DNA of 64,000 bases, taken from contig JAVBOL010000005.1 of NCBI GenBank assembly GCA_031550615.1, positions 1-64,000 of the forward strand. Reading direction: 5' to 3'. Source of the DNA: JAVBOW01 sp031550615 (lineage in GTDB: Bacteria; Bacteroidota; Bacteroidia; Bacteroidales; Rikenellaceae). The notes beneath the pieces are model-generated. The model was not told where the DNA came from, made no database searches, and saw only the letters and a list, made by a program, of their open reading frames with translations. Below, piece by piece: positions 52,721 to 61,604 of the stretch. Numbering within the stretch: the first letter of the stretch is position 1; the number at the start of each line of letters is the position of its first letter. A program made the position numbers and the translations under genes.

Positions 52721-53755
52721 TTACCAGCTTTTCAGTGCGATATTGCACAGTTTATACAACATTCGTGCCCCTACGTTGGCGTCCCATTCGCTATCCTGGC
52801 CCGGCGACACTTCCGTCAGGTCGAAGCCCACGATCCTGCGACCCGAAAGCGCCACTGCATCAAGCAGGTATACGGCCTGGGTGAACGACAGCCCTCCGGG
52901 AACCGGCGTGCCCGTGTGGGGGCAGAGGTCGGGCGAGAGGCCGTCGATGTCGAAACTTATATAAACCTCGCCGGGCAAAGCATCCACGATCCGTCCGCAT
53001 ATCGAAGCCCAGCTATCCCCAGCGAACAGCATGCGCGAGATTTCCGGGTCGGTAAACTGCACGATGCGCCCCTCGGCGGCGGCGAAATCCATCTCCGCCT
53101 GGCATACGTCGCGCAGGGCCACCTGCACCAGTTTACCCACGCCCTGAAGGCTGGTCATGACGTTATACATTATCGAGGCGTGCGAATATTCGAACCCTTC
53201 ATAGGCTTGCCTCAGGTCGGCGTGCGCGTCGACGTGCAGCACACCCACCCCCGGATATTTCTCGGCCACCGCGCGGATGCAGCCCAGAGGTGTGCTGTGG
53301 TCGCCGCCCACCAGGCCGACGATCTTGTCCTGGGAGAGCCATTCGTGCGAGGCTTCATACACCTCTTTATTAAGGAGTTCAGATGCCTCGTTTATACGGG
53401 TGAGTTTGCGGCGTATACTGTCCGAGCGCAAATCGTCGCCAGCTTCGAGGTGGGCGATCACACGTTTGGCCTCCGGTCGCAGGAACGCGCTGCGGTCCTG
53501 TATCGAGTAGTCGATACCTGCCGTGCCGATGCCCTGGCGCCATCCACCGGGGTTGTGCAGGTCGTGCAAATCGACCTGCATCGAGGCGTCGATCATCGCA
53601 TCCGGCGCGAAAGAGGCGCCGCCGCCGTATGAAGTGGTCACATCCCAGGGCACCGAAACCAGTACCAGGCGGCTCTGCGCGGGGGTGAAGGGCAGTCCGA
53701 AATAGTTGCCGTTGGCGATGCCTATGCCGTCGGGATCGAAGTCTAATGTATCCAT
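52721..53755 (-). CDS. Agmatinase/arginase-family ureohydrolase
   Basis: Binuclear Mn2+ hydrolase that removes urea from agmatine or a related guanidine. 344 residues from the ATG at 53755; an in-frame start at 53803 lies upstream of the promoter. Metal motifs are GGDHS (150-154), DAHAD (176-180) and ISFDIDGLSP, all intact. It is longer than E. coli SpeB (306), with an insert after residue 85. Several ureohydrolases of similar length exist in Bacteroidota, so agmatinase (polyamine synthesis) is likely but not certain. Confidence 0.85.
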   Translation of the reverse strand: MDTLDFDPDGIGIANGNYFGLPFTPAQSRLVLVSVPWDVTTSYGGGASFAPDAMIDASMQVDLHDLHNPGGWRQGIGTAGIDYSIQDRSAFLRPEAKRVIAHLEAGDDLRSDSIRRKLTRINEASELLNKEVYEASHEWLSQDKIVGLVGGDHSTPLGCIRAVAEKYPGVGVLHVDAHADLRQAYEGFEYSHASIMYNVMTSLQGVGKLVQVALRDVCQAEMDFAAAEGRIVQFTDPEISRMLFAGDSWASICGRIVDALPGEVYISFDIDGLSPDLCPHTGTPVPGGLSFTQAVYLLDAVALSGRRIVGFDLTEVSPGQDSEWDANVGARMLYKLCNIALKSW

Positions 53756-53772
53756 AAGCGGTTTGTTTTGTG

Positions 53773-53803
53773 CAAATGTACTGTTTTTTGCCGTTGTCGC
53801 CAA
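53773..53803 (-). promoter_or_regulatory. Promoter of the agmatinase-family gene
   Basis: Read on the minus strand, TTG at 53803-53801 and TACATTTG at 53780-53773, 20 bases apart, 18 bases before the ATG. Confidence 0.65.
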
Positions 53804-53890
53804 TTATCGTGCCGCAAGGAGCCTTCACATAAGATATATTTATAGATTTTTTATATCCATAAAATATTCCCGCAACCAGGTGCGTTATAT

Positions 53891-53950
53891 ATGTGCTACC
53901 CCGGAAGAGTTGTGAAATTGGAGCCGGAGGGAGTTATGTTTTTTTCATAA
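53891..53950 (+). CDS. Possible leader peptide upstream of pdxB
   Basis: A 19-codon ORF (starts MCYPGRVVKLEPEG, ends in TAA) whose first codons overlap the left arm of the alternative hairpin in the pdxB leader. There is no recognised SD site. It may be a leader peptide or chance; reported because its position fits an attenuator. Confidence 0.2.
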   Translation: MCYPGRVVKLEPEGVMFFS

Positions 53951-54004
53951 TCAATAATTAAGTTGGGTGCTCCCCGGAAAGTCAACTTCCGGGGAGTTTT
54001 TTTG
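53899..54004 (+). promoter_or_regulatory. Attenuator-like leader of pdxB
   Basis: CCCCGGAAG at 53899-53907 is perfectly complementary to CTTCCGGGG at 53986-53994, which is the right arm of the terminator at 53970-53996. The two pairings exclude each other, as in terminator/antiterminator switches. There is no gene upstream on this strand that would need the terminator. A regulatory RNA or a small independent RNA are both possible. Confidence 0.45.
53970..54004 (+). terminator. Terminator in the pdxB leader
   Basis: CTCCCCGGAA (53970-53979) pairs perfectly with TTCCGGGGAG (53987-53996) around a 7-base loop, followed by a run of T. It lies 16 bases before the pdxB start and after no annotated + strand gene. 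Confidence 0.82.
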
Positions 54005-54019
54005 TCTATATTTGTAAAG

Positions 54020-55048
54020 ATGAAAATTGTAGCCGACATAGATATACCTTATTTAAAAGGTATCCTTGAGCCCTACGCCGAGGTGGTCTACCTGCCCGGG
54101 CGGACGATCGGGGCTGGTAACGTGCGCGATGCCGACGCACTTATTACGCGCACCCGCACGCGGTGCGACGCCGCGCTGCTGGAAGGTTCGCGGGTTGGCA
54201 TCGTCGCCACGGCGACTATCGGCTACGACCATATAGACATGGATTATTGCGCCTCACGCGGTATACAGATCGCCACTTCGGCGGGATGCAACGCGCGCGC
54301 GGTGCTACAATGGGTCGCAGCCGTACTGCGCGAGGCGTGGCTGGCGGGGGTGTTCGCTTCACCGGCGGGGACTGCGATAGGTGTCGTGGGAGTGGGTAAC
54401 GTGGGGTCGCTCGTCGCGCGCTATGCCGCGCTGTGGGGTTTCAGGGTGCTTTGCTGCGACCCTCCGCGCGAGGCCAGCCCCGTAAATGGGCTTTACGCAC
54501 CTGACCGTTGGGTGACGCTCAATGAAATAGCCAGCGAGGCCGACATAATAACCTTCCACACTCCGCTCACGCGGTCGGGACCCCACCCCACCATGCATTT
54601 GGCCGATGACAGGTTCTTTGCTCGGACCAGGCCCGGAGCGCTGATTGTCAACTCGTCGCGCGGCGGGGTGGTCGACGAAAAGGCGCTACTTTCATCGGCA
54701 AACCGCTGCGCGATAGACGTTTGGGAGAACGAGCCCGACATAAATCCTGTCCTCGCGGCCAGAGCATTGGCCGCCACGCCCCACATCGCCGGATACTCGG
54801 CTCAGGGCAAGGCCATGGCCACGGCCATGGCCGTGGGCGCCCTTGCCCGGCATTTCGGCTGGCCTCTGGAGGGATGGTATCCCACGCAGGGAGAGAAAAC
54901 GGCGGCGCACGATATATCCTGGGAGCAGATGTGTCGCCTGATGCCCTCTCACTTCGATATTGCGACGCAAAGTGTGGCGTTGAAGGCAGATATAGCCGGC
55001 TTCGAAAAGATGCGCGACAATTATGCCTACCGCAGCGAGTTTTTCTGA
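54020..55048 (+). CDS. pdxB: 4-phosphoerythronate dehydrogenase
   Basis: Oxidises 4-phosphoerythronate in the DXP-dependent pyridoxal phosphate pathway. 342 residues from MKIVADIDIPYLKG; an in-frame start at 53963 would lie inside the terminator. VGVGNVGSLVARYAALWGF is the NAD-binding motif, NSSRGGVVDEKAL and TPHIAGYSAQGKAMA the catalytic region with the active His, and the C-terminal dimerisation domain is present. It is a D-isomer 2-hydroxyacid dehydrogenase related to SerA but with PdxB features. A TATATTTG -7-like sequence sits at 54007-54014, only 6 bases before the ATG. Confidence 0.92.
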   Translation: MKIVADIDIPYLKGILEPYAEVVYLPGRTIGAGNVRDADALITRTRTRCDAALLEGSRVGIVATATIGYDHIDMDYCASRGIQIATSAGCNARAVLQWVAAVLREAWLAGVFASPAGTAIGVVGVGNVGSLVARYAALWGFRVLCCDPPREASPVNGLYAPDRWVTLNEIASEADIITFHTPLTRSGPHPTMHLADDRFFARTRPGALIVNSSRGGVVDEKALLSSANRCAIDVWENEPDINPVLAARALAATPHIAGYSAQGKAMATAMAVGALARHFGWPLEGWYPTQGEKTAAHDISWEQMCRLMPSHFDIATQSVALKADIAGFEKMRDNYAYRSEFF

Positions 55049-55078
55049 TCGCAAACGGGCTTTTTTCAAAATATCGCC

Positions 55079-55086
55079 TACCTTTG
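55079..55086 (+). promoter_or_regulatory. -7 element of pyrD
   Basis: TACCTTTG matches TAnnTTTG 27 bases before the pyrD ATG. A -33 TTG is not evident at the right distance. Confidence 0.5.
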
Positions 55087-55112
55087 CCGCGTAATATATT
55101 TAAGGTATAAAG

Positions 55113-56156
55113 ATGTACACGAAGCTGATCCGTCCGTTGCTTTTTAAAATTTCGCCAGAGGCGATACACCACATTATCGTTCGCGCGCTCAAAGTGTTGC
55201 ACTACATTCCCGGGGGGCACGCCATGCTGGCGGCTGTGTGCGAAGTGCGCAACCCGATCCTCGAAAGGGAGGTCTTCGGGCTCAAATTCCCCAATCCGGT
55301 CGGACTGGCCGCCGGCTTCGACAAGAACGCCGAGGTCTATGACGAGTTGCGCGGTTTCGGCTTCGGTTTCATAGAGATAGGTACCGTCACTCCCCGACCC
55401 CAGCCGGGCAATCCCCGTCCGAGGCTGTTCCGTCTGCCGGCAGACGGAGCGCTCATCAACCGCATGGGTTTCAATAACGGAGGTATCGAAAAGGCCGCCG
55501 ACAACCTGCGCCGCCGCCGTGGGAGCAGCGTCGTGGGCGCAAACCTCGGCAAGAACACCCTCACGCCCAACGAGGCCGCCGCAGCCGACTACCTGAAAGT
55601 TTTCCGCGCACTATACGATCATGCCGACTATTTCGTGGTCAACGTAAGCTGTCCCAACATTGCCAAACTCGCCTGTCTGCAGGAGAAAGACAACCTGGCC
55701 GAGATCCTCGGCGGACTGGTCGAATTCCGCCGCGGACAGAACCTCTACCGCCCCATACTGCTCAAAATATCGCCCGACCTCTCCGACGAGCAGGTGGACG
55801 AGATGGTCGAAACCATGAAAGAGTGCGGTCTGGATGGCATCGTGGCCACCAACACCTCGACCTCGCGCGAAGGTTTGAAGAGCGACCCCGATACCATAAA
55901 GGCAATAGGCGCCGGCGGACTGAGCGGAGCGCCACTCAAAGAGCGTTCGCTGCACATCGTGCGCCGCATACGCGAAAAGACCGGCGGGTGCTACCCCATC
56001 ATAGGCGTAGGCGGCATCATGACCGCGCAGGACGCGCTGGACATGCTGGACGCCGGGGCGACCCTGATACAGGTTTACACCGGATTTATATACCAGGGCC
56101 CGCTGTTCATGCGCCGGATATGCAAAGCTATCATCCAAAAACATAAGGCATTATGA
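55113..56156 (+). CDS. pyrD: Dihydroorotate dehydrogenase, class 2 (quinone)
   Basis: Oxidises dihydroorotate to orotate with FMN, passing electrons to quinone at the inner membrane. 347 residues; the N-terminal helical extension (MYTKLIRPLLFKISPEAIHH) marks class 2. GLAAGFDKNAEV is the FMN site, NVSCPN the catalytic Ser region, LKISPDLS and IIGVGGI later FMN contacts. creD starts 4 bases before its stop. Confidence 0.96.
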   Translation: MYTKLIRPLLFKISPEAIHHIIVRALKVLHYIPGGHAMLAAVCEVRNPILEREVFGLKFPNPVGLAAGFDKNAEVYDELRGFGFGFIEIGTVTPRPQPGNPRPRLFRLPADGALINRMGFNNGGIEKAADNLRRRRGSSVVGANLGKNTLTPNEAAAADYLKVFRALYDHADYFVVNVSCPNIAKLACLQEKDNLAEILGGLVEFRRGQNLYRPILLKISPDLSDEQVDEMVETMKECGLDGIVATNTSTSREGLKSDPDTIKAIGAGGLSGAPLKERSLHIVRRIREKTGGCYPIIGVGGIMTAQDALDMLDAGATLIQVYTGFIYQGPLFMRRICKAIIQKHKAL

Positions 56157-57481
56157 GTACTAACAAAAGTCTGAGCATTACCATTAAGGGGCTCGTAGTA
56201 GGTTTTTTGATTCTGTTGCTGATGATCCCGGCGTTGCTGGTCGGCAACCTGATAAGTGAGCGTGCCGACCGCCAGAGGGAAGTCGCGGGCGAGATCAGCA
56301 GTAAATGGGCCGAGGAGCAGACCGTATTGGGGCCTGTGCTGGTCATACCTTATAACTCATATAAGTCCGAAACCATATCGGACGCATCGGGCAAGGTGAG
56401 CACGGTGACCCGCATGGAGGAGAAACTGTGCTATATACTGCCGGAAGAACTGCTTGTGGATGGCGAACTTATGCCCCAGACGCGCAAGCGCAGCATATTC
56501 AAGATCACGGTCTACCAGGCCGCGCTCGGAATATCGGGTAAATTCGCCCCGATCGACTTCCGGGAGTTGGACATAGCCCCCGCGGACCTGCACGCCGACC
56601 GCGCACAGGTGTGTTTCGGGCTTAGCGACTTCCGCGGGATCGAAAAACAGATCGACATAGAGTGGAACGGCGAAAAACTGCCCCTGACGACCGGCATGGT
56701 CCGCAATGACCTCATAGAAACCGGGCTGGCAGCCAATATCACGTTGGATCCCGCCGCAGGGCACGCCTTTTCGATGTCCATCGAGATAAGGGGATCTGAA
56801 GAGTTCTCGATCTACCCTCTCGGCAAGACCACCGAGGTAAAACTCTCCTCGCCATACGCCAACCCCTCTTTCACCGGGAATTTCCTGCCCAACACCCCGG
56901 CGGAAATAAGCGAGGGGGGATTCGCCGCCGAATGGAAAGTGTTGAACCTGAACCGCAACTACCCCCAGTCATGGAAAGACGACTCTTATGACGTATACGA
57001 CTCGTGGTTCGGCGTGGAGCTCCTGCAACCGGGCGACACATACACCAAAACGACCAAAGCGGTCAAATACGCCATACTTTTCATCGCGCTGACCTTCGTG
57101 CTGTGTTTCCTGCTGGAGATCATACAAAAACGCAACGTACACCCGCTGCAATATGTGCTGGTGGGTCTGGCACTCTGCCTTTTCTACACGCTGCTGCTCT
57201 CGATCAGCGAATACCTCGGCTTTAACTGGGCATACCTGATCTCAGCCGCTGCGATCGTGGGGCTGGTGAGCTGGTACTCGTGGGACGTGTTCAAAAAACG
57301 CACCATCGCCATCGCGTTCGGTTGTGTGCTCGGGGTGCTTTACACATTCATTTTCATACTGTTGCAATTGCAGGACGGCGCATTGCTGGCCGGAAGCATC
57401 GGGTTGTTCGTGCTCCTGGCCGCGATAATGTACTACACCCGCAAAGTCGACTGGCAAAATGAGCGGGCTCAGGACGCTTAG
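56153..57481 (+). CDS. creD: Inner-membrane protein CreD
   Basis: 442 residues. An N-terminal membrane helix (about 13-33) is followed by a large periplasmic domain (EEQTVLGPVLVIPYNSY at the start) and five or so closely spaced helices in the C-terminal third (from about 300, AILFIALTFVLCFLLEI onward). This layout and the N-terminal RADRQREVAGEISSKWAEEQ match CreD/Cet, linked to envelope integrity and colicin tolerance in E. coli. The CreBC regulators are not in the window. The stop overlaps the region just before cinA. Confidence 0.92.
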   Translation: MSTNKSLSITIKGLVVGFLILLLMIPALLVGNLISERADRQREVAGEISSKWAEEQTVLGPVLVIPYNSYKSETISDASGKVSTVTRMEEKLCYILPEELLVDGELMPQTRKRSIFKITVYQAALGISGKFAPIDFRELDIAPADLHADRAQVCFGLSDFRGIEKQIDIEWNGEKLPLTTGMVRNDLIETGLAANITLDPAAGHAFSMSIEIRGSEEFSIYPLGKTTEVKLSSPYANPSFTGNFLPNTPAEISEGGFAAEWKVLNLNRNYPQSWKDDSYDVYDSWFGVELLQPGDTYTKTTKAVKYAILFIALTFVLCFLLEIIQKRNVHPLQYVLVGLALCLFYTLLLSISEYLGFNWAYLISAAAIVGLVSWYSWDVFKKRTIAIAFGCVLGVLYTFIFILLQLQDGALLAGSIGLFVLLAAIMYYTRKVDWQNERAQDA

Positions 57482-57536
57482 CATCTGCGCCCTGTTGCTT
57501 TCCATTATTCCCGCAAGCGGACAGATAAAAAGAACG

Positions 57537-58781
57537 ATGAGGGCAGAAATTATAACCATAGGCGATGAGTTGCTCATAGGGCAGGTCGTCGACACCAACT
57601 CGGCATGGATCGCCGCGCGCCTCAATGACGCGGGGGTGATCGTGCAGCTAAAATACACCGTTGGCGACCGGGCCGACGCGATGCGCGAGGCCATCGAAGG
57701 CTCTCTTAAGCGCAGCGACCTGGTCATCACCACCGGGGGCATAGGCCCTACGCGCGACGATATAACCAAGGACGTCGTGGCCTCGATCTTCAGATGCGGC
57801 CTTGTGCGCCATCAGCCCACCTATGACCATATAGAGCGCATGACCGCCGAGCGCGGATTCGTGTTCAACGACCTGAATAAGGCCCAGGCGCTCGTCCCCC
57901 AGTGTGCCACGGTGCTGCATAACGCCAACGGCACGGCCCCCGGGCTGTGGATAGAGCGCGAGGGGCGCATACTGGTCGTGCTGCCGGGCGTGCCCTTCGA
58001 AATGGAGGCCCTGATGGCCGCCGAGGTGTTGCCGCGCCTTCGTCCCCTGCTGCCCGAAGGCGGCATAGTCCACCGCACGATGATAACCAGCGGCATAGCC
58101 GAATCGGCGCTTGCGGAGCGTATCGCACCATGGGAGGACGCCCTGCCCGCGGAGTTCCGCCTTGCCTACCTGCCCTCACCCTCGGGCGTGAGGCTGCGCC
58201 TGTCCGCCTACGGGGTAGACACCGTCAAGGCATCAGAAGAGATCGACGCTCTGTTTTCCTCGCTCGAAAAAGAGCTTGGCGACAAGGTGGTCGGCTATGG
58301 AGATCAGACCGCCGAGGGTTATGCCGCCTCGCTGCTCCTTGAACGCGGTGCTACGCTGGCCGTGGCCGAAAGTTGCACCGGAGGGCGCATAGCCAGCCGC
58401 TTCACGGCCATGCCGGGAGCGTCCAAATACTTCCTCGCCGGAGTGGTTTCATACAGCAACGAAGCTAAAATCAACATATTAGGGGTAGACCCGGCGGTAA
58501 TCGCCGCCCACGGCGCGGTGAGCGGCCAGACCGCAGAGCAGATGGCCTCGGGCGCGCGCCGCGTGAGCGGAGCCGACTACGCCATTGCCACCACCGGCGT
58601 GGCAGGTCCCGACGGCGGCACGCCTGAAAAGCCCGTAGGCACGGTCTGGATAGCCGTCGCCACGCCCGGCGGGGTGACCTCGAAGATAGTCCGCCTTGGC
58701 AACCTGCGCGCACAGAATATCGAGCGGGCGGCGACCAACGCGATAAATATGTTGCGCGAAGTGATCCGTGAGCGACAATAG
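57537..58781 (+). CDS. cinA: CinA family nicotinamide-nucleotide amidohydrolase
   Basis: 414 residues from MRAEIITIGDELLIG. An in-frame start at 57459 would overlap creD by 23 bases and add a hydrophobic stretch; it is less likely. The N-terminal MoCF-like domain (about 1-170, NTNSAW-type VVDTNSAWIAARLN, TGGIGPTRDDITKD) is followed by the PncC deamidase domain with AESCTGGRIASRFTAMPGAS and GVAGPDGGTPEKPVGTVWIA. It probably converts NMN to NaMN and clears pyridine-nucleotide waste. A membrane-protein gene follows. Confidence 0.94.
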   Translation: MRAEIITIGDELLIGQVVDTNSAWIAARLNDAGVIVQLKYTVGDRADAMREAIEGSLKRSDLVITTGGIGPTRDDITKDVVASIFRCGLVRHQPTYDHIERMTAERGFVFNDLNKAQALVPQCATVLHNANGTAPGLWIEREGRILVVLPGVPFEMEALMAAEVLPRLRPLLPEGGIVHRTMITSGIAESALAERIAPWEDALPAEFRLAYLPSPSGVRLRLSAYGVDTVKASEEIDALFSSLEKELGDKVVGYGDQTAEGYAASLLLERGATLAVAESCTGGRIASRFTAMPGASKYFLAGVVSYSNEAKINILGVDPAVIAAHGAVSGQTAEQMASGARRVSGADYAIATTGVAGPDGGTPEKPVGTVWIAVATPGGVTSKIVRLGNLRAQNIERAATNAINMLREVIRERQ

Positions 58782-58818
58782 CACGATTATTGCCCCACCG
58801 ATAAGAAAACGTGCAATT

Positions 58819-59031
58819 ATGACAAACATAATCAAAGACCTGATCGCCGTTGCAAGGCGTTTTACGGGCTATGACTTCGCTATTTTCAAGATTACGCTGC
58901 TCTCGGCGGGCATATTGCTCGGGGCTTATTTCAGCAGTTTTTTCATAGCGAATATCGCCGTGGTATGGATCGTCGGCGTGCTTTGCTGGGTATTGCTGAT
59001 GTTACAGATAATACGCTACTACCGTCAATGA
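58819..59031 (+). CDS. Small membrane protein
   Basis: 70 residues from the ATG at 58819; an in-frame start at 58768 overlaps cinA and is less likely. Two hydrophobic segments (about 20-43, IFKITLLSAGILLGAYFSSFF, and 45-64, ANIAVVWIVGVLCWVLLML) with a short polar tail. Similar small proteins follow or precede housekeeping genes in Bacteroidota; function unknown. Confidence 0.75.
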   Translation: MTNIIKDLIAVARRFTGYDFAIFKITLLSAGILLGAYFSSFFIANIAVVWIVGVLCWVLLMLQIIRYYRQ

Positions 59032-59045
59032 CAGGGAATAGAACG

Positions 59046-59085
59046 AAAACGCCCCGTGCAGCCCAAAGGTCGCACGGGGCGTTTT
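59046..59085. terminator. Bidirectional terminator between the small membrane gene and rny
   Basis: A perfect 14-base stem (59046-59059 and 59072-59085, core GCCCCGTGC) with a 12-base loop and A/T flanks lies between convergent genes. Confidence 0.9.
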
Positions 59086-59104
59086 GTATAAACCGTAAAT
59101 CCTG

Positions 59105-60646
59105 CTACTTGGCGTAGCTGATCGAACGGGTTTCGCGGATTACGGTGATCTTCACCTGGCCCGGGTAGGTCATTTCGTCCTGGATCTTTTTGGCTATGTC
59201 GTGCGAGAGGGCGTCGGCCTGTTGGTCCGTGATCTTCTCGCTGCCAACGATCACGCGCAGTTCGCGACCAGCCTGGATAGCGTAGGTCTTCATCACGCCG
59301 GGGTATGCCATTGCGATGTCCTCCATCTCCTTTAGGCGCTTGATGTACGACTCGACCACCTCGCGGCGTGCGCCGGGACGTGCTCCCGATATGGCGTCGC
59401 AAACCTGCACGATGGGCGAGAGCAGAGAGGTCATCTCCATTTCGTCGTGGTGGGCGCCTATGGCGTTGCATACCTCGGGTTTCTCCTTGTACTTCTCGGC
59501 CAGCTTCATACCTATTATGGCGTGAGGCAGTTCGGGTTCGTCATCGGGCACCTTGCCTATGTCATGCAGCAGGCCGGCGCGGCGGGCGGTGGCGGCGTTC
59601 AGGCCGAGCTCGGCGGCCATGATGCCGCACAGGTTGGCGGTTTCGCGGCTATGCTGGAGCAGGTTCTGGCCGTATGACGAGCGGTATTTCATCTTACCCA
59701 CAAGTCGGATCAGTTCGGGGTGCAGACCGTGGATACCCATGTCTATCGTAGTGCGCTTACCCACCTCGACGATCTCCTCCTCTATCTGCTTCTGCACTTT
59801 GGCGACCACCTCTTCGATGCGTGCGGGGTGGATGCGGCCATCGGTGACGAGTTGGTGCAGGGCCAGGCGCGCGATCTCGCGGCGCACTGGGTCGAAACCT
59901 GACAGGATGATGGCCTCGGGAGTGTCGTCGACGATGATCTCGATGCCGGTGGCAGCCTCAAGGGCGCGGATGTTGCGGCCTTCACGACCTATGATGCGCC
60001 CTTTGACCTCGTCCGAATCGATATTGAATACAGTCACCGAGTTTTCGATGGCCGTTTCGGTGGCTACCCTCTGGATTGTCTGCACCACGATGCGCTTGGC
60101 CTCTTTGGTGGCGGTCATCTTGGCCTCCTCGATCGTTTCGTTGACGTACTGCATGGCGTCGGACTTGGCCTCGGCCTTCATGTTCTCGATCAGTATGTTC
60201 TTGGCGTCTTCGCTCGAAAGGCCGCTGATCTGTTCCAGACGCGAATTTTGGTCGCGGATCAACCTGTCGAGGTCGTCTTTTTTCTTACCCAGGGCTTCGG
60301 CCTGGGCCTCCATCTGTTCGCGGGCTGTCGCGGCCTCTTTGGTTTTGCGTTCGAGTTCCTGCTGTTGCTGCAGGATAGCGTTCTCGGTCTGTTTGATGCG
60401 CGCTTCGGCTTGCTGAAGCTTGCTGTTGCGCTCGTTCACATTGCGGTCGTGTTCGCTTTTGAGCTGGATAAAGCGCTCCTTTGCCTGGAGCGTCTTCTCC
60501 TTTTTAATCATTTCGCCGTCGGTTTCGGCCTCCTTCAGTATCTGCTTGCGGCGGTGTTCTGTCGACTTGCGGATACCGAAGTAGGACGCCACAGCCCCGA
60601 TTCCCGAGGTGATGACCGTTACGACTACTATCGTTAGAATGTCCAT
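59105..60646 (-). CDS. rny: Ribonuclease Y
   Basis: Membrane-bound endoribonuclease that initiates mRNA decay. 513 residues: N-terminal membrane helix (about 5-23), long coiled coil (about 30-200), KH domain with IIGREGRNIRALEAATGIEI, and HD domain with LLHDIGKVPDDEPE and AHHDEMEM. All metal and catalytic residues of the HD domain are present. Length and order match RNase Y. It lies downstream of the 6S RNA on the same strand. Confidence 0.96.
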   Translation of the reverse strand: MDILTIVVVTVITSGIGAVASYFGIRKSTEHRRKQILKEAETDGEMIKKEKTLQAKERFIQLKSEHDRNVNERNSKLQQAEARIKQTENAILQQQQELERKTKEAATAREQMEAQAEALGKKKDDLDRLIRDQNSRLEQISGLSSEDAKNILIENMKAEAKSDAMQYVNETIEEAKMTATKEAKRIVVQTIQRVATETAIENSVTVFNIDSDEVKGRIIGREGRNIRALEAATGIEIIVDDTPEAIILSGFDPVRREIARLALHQLVTDGRIHPARIEEVVAKVQKQIEEEIVEVGKRTTIDMGIHGLHPELIRLVGKMKYRSSYGQNLLQHSRETANLCGIMAAELGLNAATARRAGLLHDIGKVPDDEPELPHAIIGMKLAEKYKEKPEVCNAIGAHHDEMEMTSLLSPIVQVCDAISGARPGARREVVESYIKRLKEMEDIAMAYPGVMKTYAIQAGRELRVIVGSEKITDQQADALSHDIAKKIQDEMTYPGQVKITVIRETRSISYAK

Positions 60647-60698
60647 TATTAAAAATTAAAAAGTTAAAAAATATTATGTTGGGTTGTTGTATACCGTT

Positions 60699-60911
60699 AA
60701 AAAAGAAATGCCCGCATAAGAATTCCCCCTCTGTTTGACGAATCTCCGAAACGTCATGTGTGGGACCTCCGGTCTTTTTCATCGCAAACGTCCAACGGCA
60801 CGTGCAATACGCGCACCCCGAGGGGTTAAGGCCTGTTTTTGAGGGACCGAGGCGATTCCCAATTTTTAAAGTGTTGAGTTTCGCAAAGCTAAAAGGAATT
60901 CATGCGGGCAT
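60699..60911 (-). ncRNA. ssrS: 6S RNA (SsrS), regulator of RNA polymerase
   Basis: Read on the minus strand. The 5' end ATGCCCGCATGAATTCC and the 3' end GGGGAATTCTTATGCGGGCAT pair into one long closing stem and the 3' end runs into TTCTTTTTT, a terminator-like tail. Inside, CCTCGGTCCCTC and GCCTTAACC match the conserved CTCGGTCC...GCCTTAA segment of E. coli 6S RNA, and GACCGGAGG pairs back with CCTCGGTC; GCGAAAC pairs with GTTTCG further out. The position just downstream of zapA is the same as in E. coli. It is about 210 bases long. The exact ends are estimates. Confidence 0.88.
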
Positions 60912-60984
60912 ATTCCGTGTTTATGTAAAGAACTTGTGACGCCTGAAAAATGTGTTGCCGACAGTATAACGTCAATCGGCGGTG

Positions 60985-61275
60985 TTATATTTCGTTCAGG
61001 TAGTCGTCCATTTGTTGCTCCAACTGCCTGAGCTGTTCTGTTTCGCTGTCGAGGTTACCCCGCAGTTCGAGCTCCACGCAATTCAGAGCCATTTGCAGGG
61101 CGGCCATCGCCAGGTATTCGTCGTCTTCGGCACGGAAACGCTTGCGGTAGAGGTCGACCACCGTATTGAGCTCACGCTCGGCACGTCGGTAACGTTCCTC
61201 CTTGCTGCGGTCGATCTCTATGTTGGGATAGACCTTGCCGGCTATTTTCAGCGTTATCTTAAACCGTTCTGACAC
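60985..61275 (-). CDS. zapA: Cell division protein ZapA
   Basis: Bundles FtsZ filaments at mid-cell. From the GTG at 61275 it is 96 residues: SERFKITLKIAGKVYPNIEID, then RSKEERYRRAERELNTVVDL, and a C-terminal coiled coil rich in Glu and Leu (EYLAMAALQMALNCVELELR). An in-frame TTG at 61311 would overlap the upstream gene; the GTG is preferred. It is followed directly by 6S RNA, as in enterobacteria. The upstream coiled-coil gene is 11 bases away. Confidence 0.85.
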   Translation of the reverse strand: MSERFKITLKIAGKVYPNIEIDRSKEERYRRAERELNTVVDLYRKRFRAEDDEYLAMAALQMALNCVELELRGNLDSETEQLRQLEQQMDDYLNEI

Positions 61276-61286
61276 TTTAAGTGCGT

Positions 61287-61574
61287 TTATTTGTTTATCA
61301 GCGCTATGCAACGGTCGACCTCCCGCATCAGACGGTTGACCCTTGCCCTTGCGTGCTGCTTTTGTGCGGCTGTTCCACCCAGCGACGCCGAGATCTCGAG
61401 TACGCCCGTGCGGCGCTCCAACTCGGCAATGCGCGCCTGTAATTCGGCTTTCTCGCCACGCAGACGTTCGCGGGCCTCCACCAGGCGGGCGTTCTGCTCC
61501 TTAAGCCGGCGGTTATCGTCTATGATAGCTGCGAGCTTGGCTTTAAAACTTTCTATTACAGGGTTTTGAGGCAT
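61287..61574 (-). CDS. Small coiled-coil protein upstream of zapA
   Basis: 95 residues from the ATG at 61574. A nearly continuous coiled coil (IIDDNRRLKEQNARLVEARE and ELQARIAELERRTG) with a small C-terminal helix (LMREVDRCIALINK). It resembles ZapB-like or other division-associated coiled coils and is co-transcribed with zapA. A role in division is inferred from context only. Confidence 0.72.
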   Translation of the reverse strand: MPQNPVIESFKAKLAAIIDDNRRLKEQNARLVEARERLRGEKAELQARIAELERRTGVLEISASLGGTAAQKQHARARVNRLMREVDRCIALINK

Positions 61575-61604
61575 TACAACCAAACAATTTTACAGTTTGC
61601 ACTT

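Noticed and set aside
53891..53950. HypC-like small protein upstream of pdxB, because of its MCYPGRVV start
   Set aside because: Only 19 codons, against about 80 in HypC; treated as a possible leader peptide instead.
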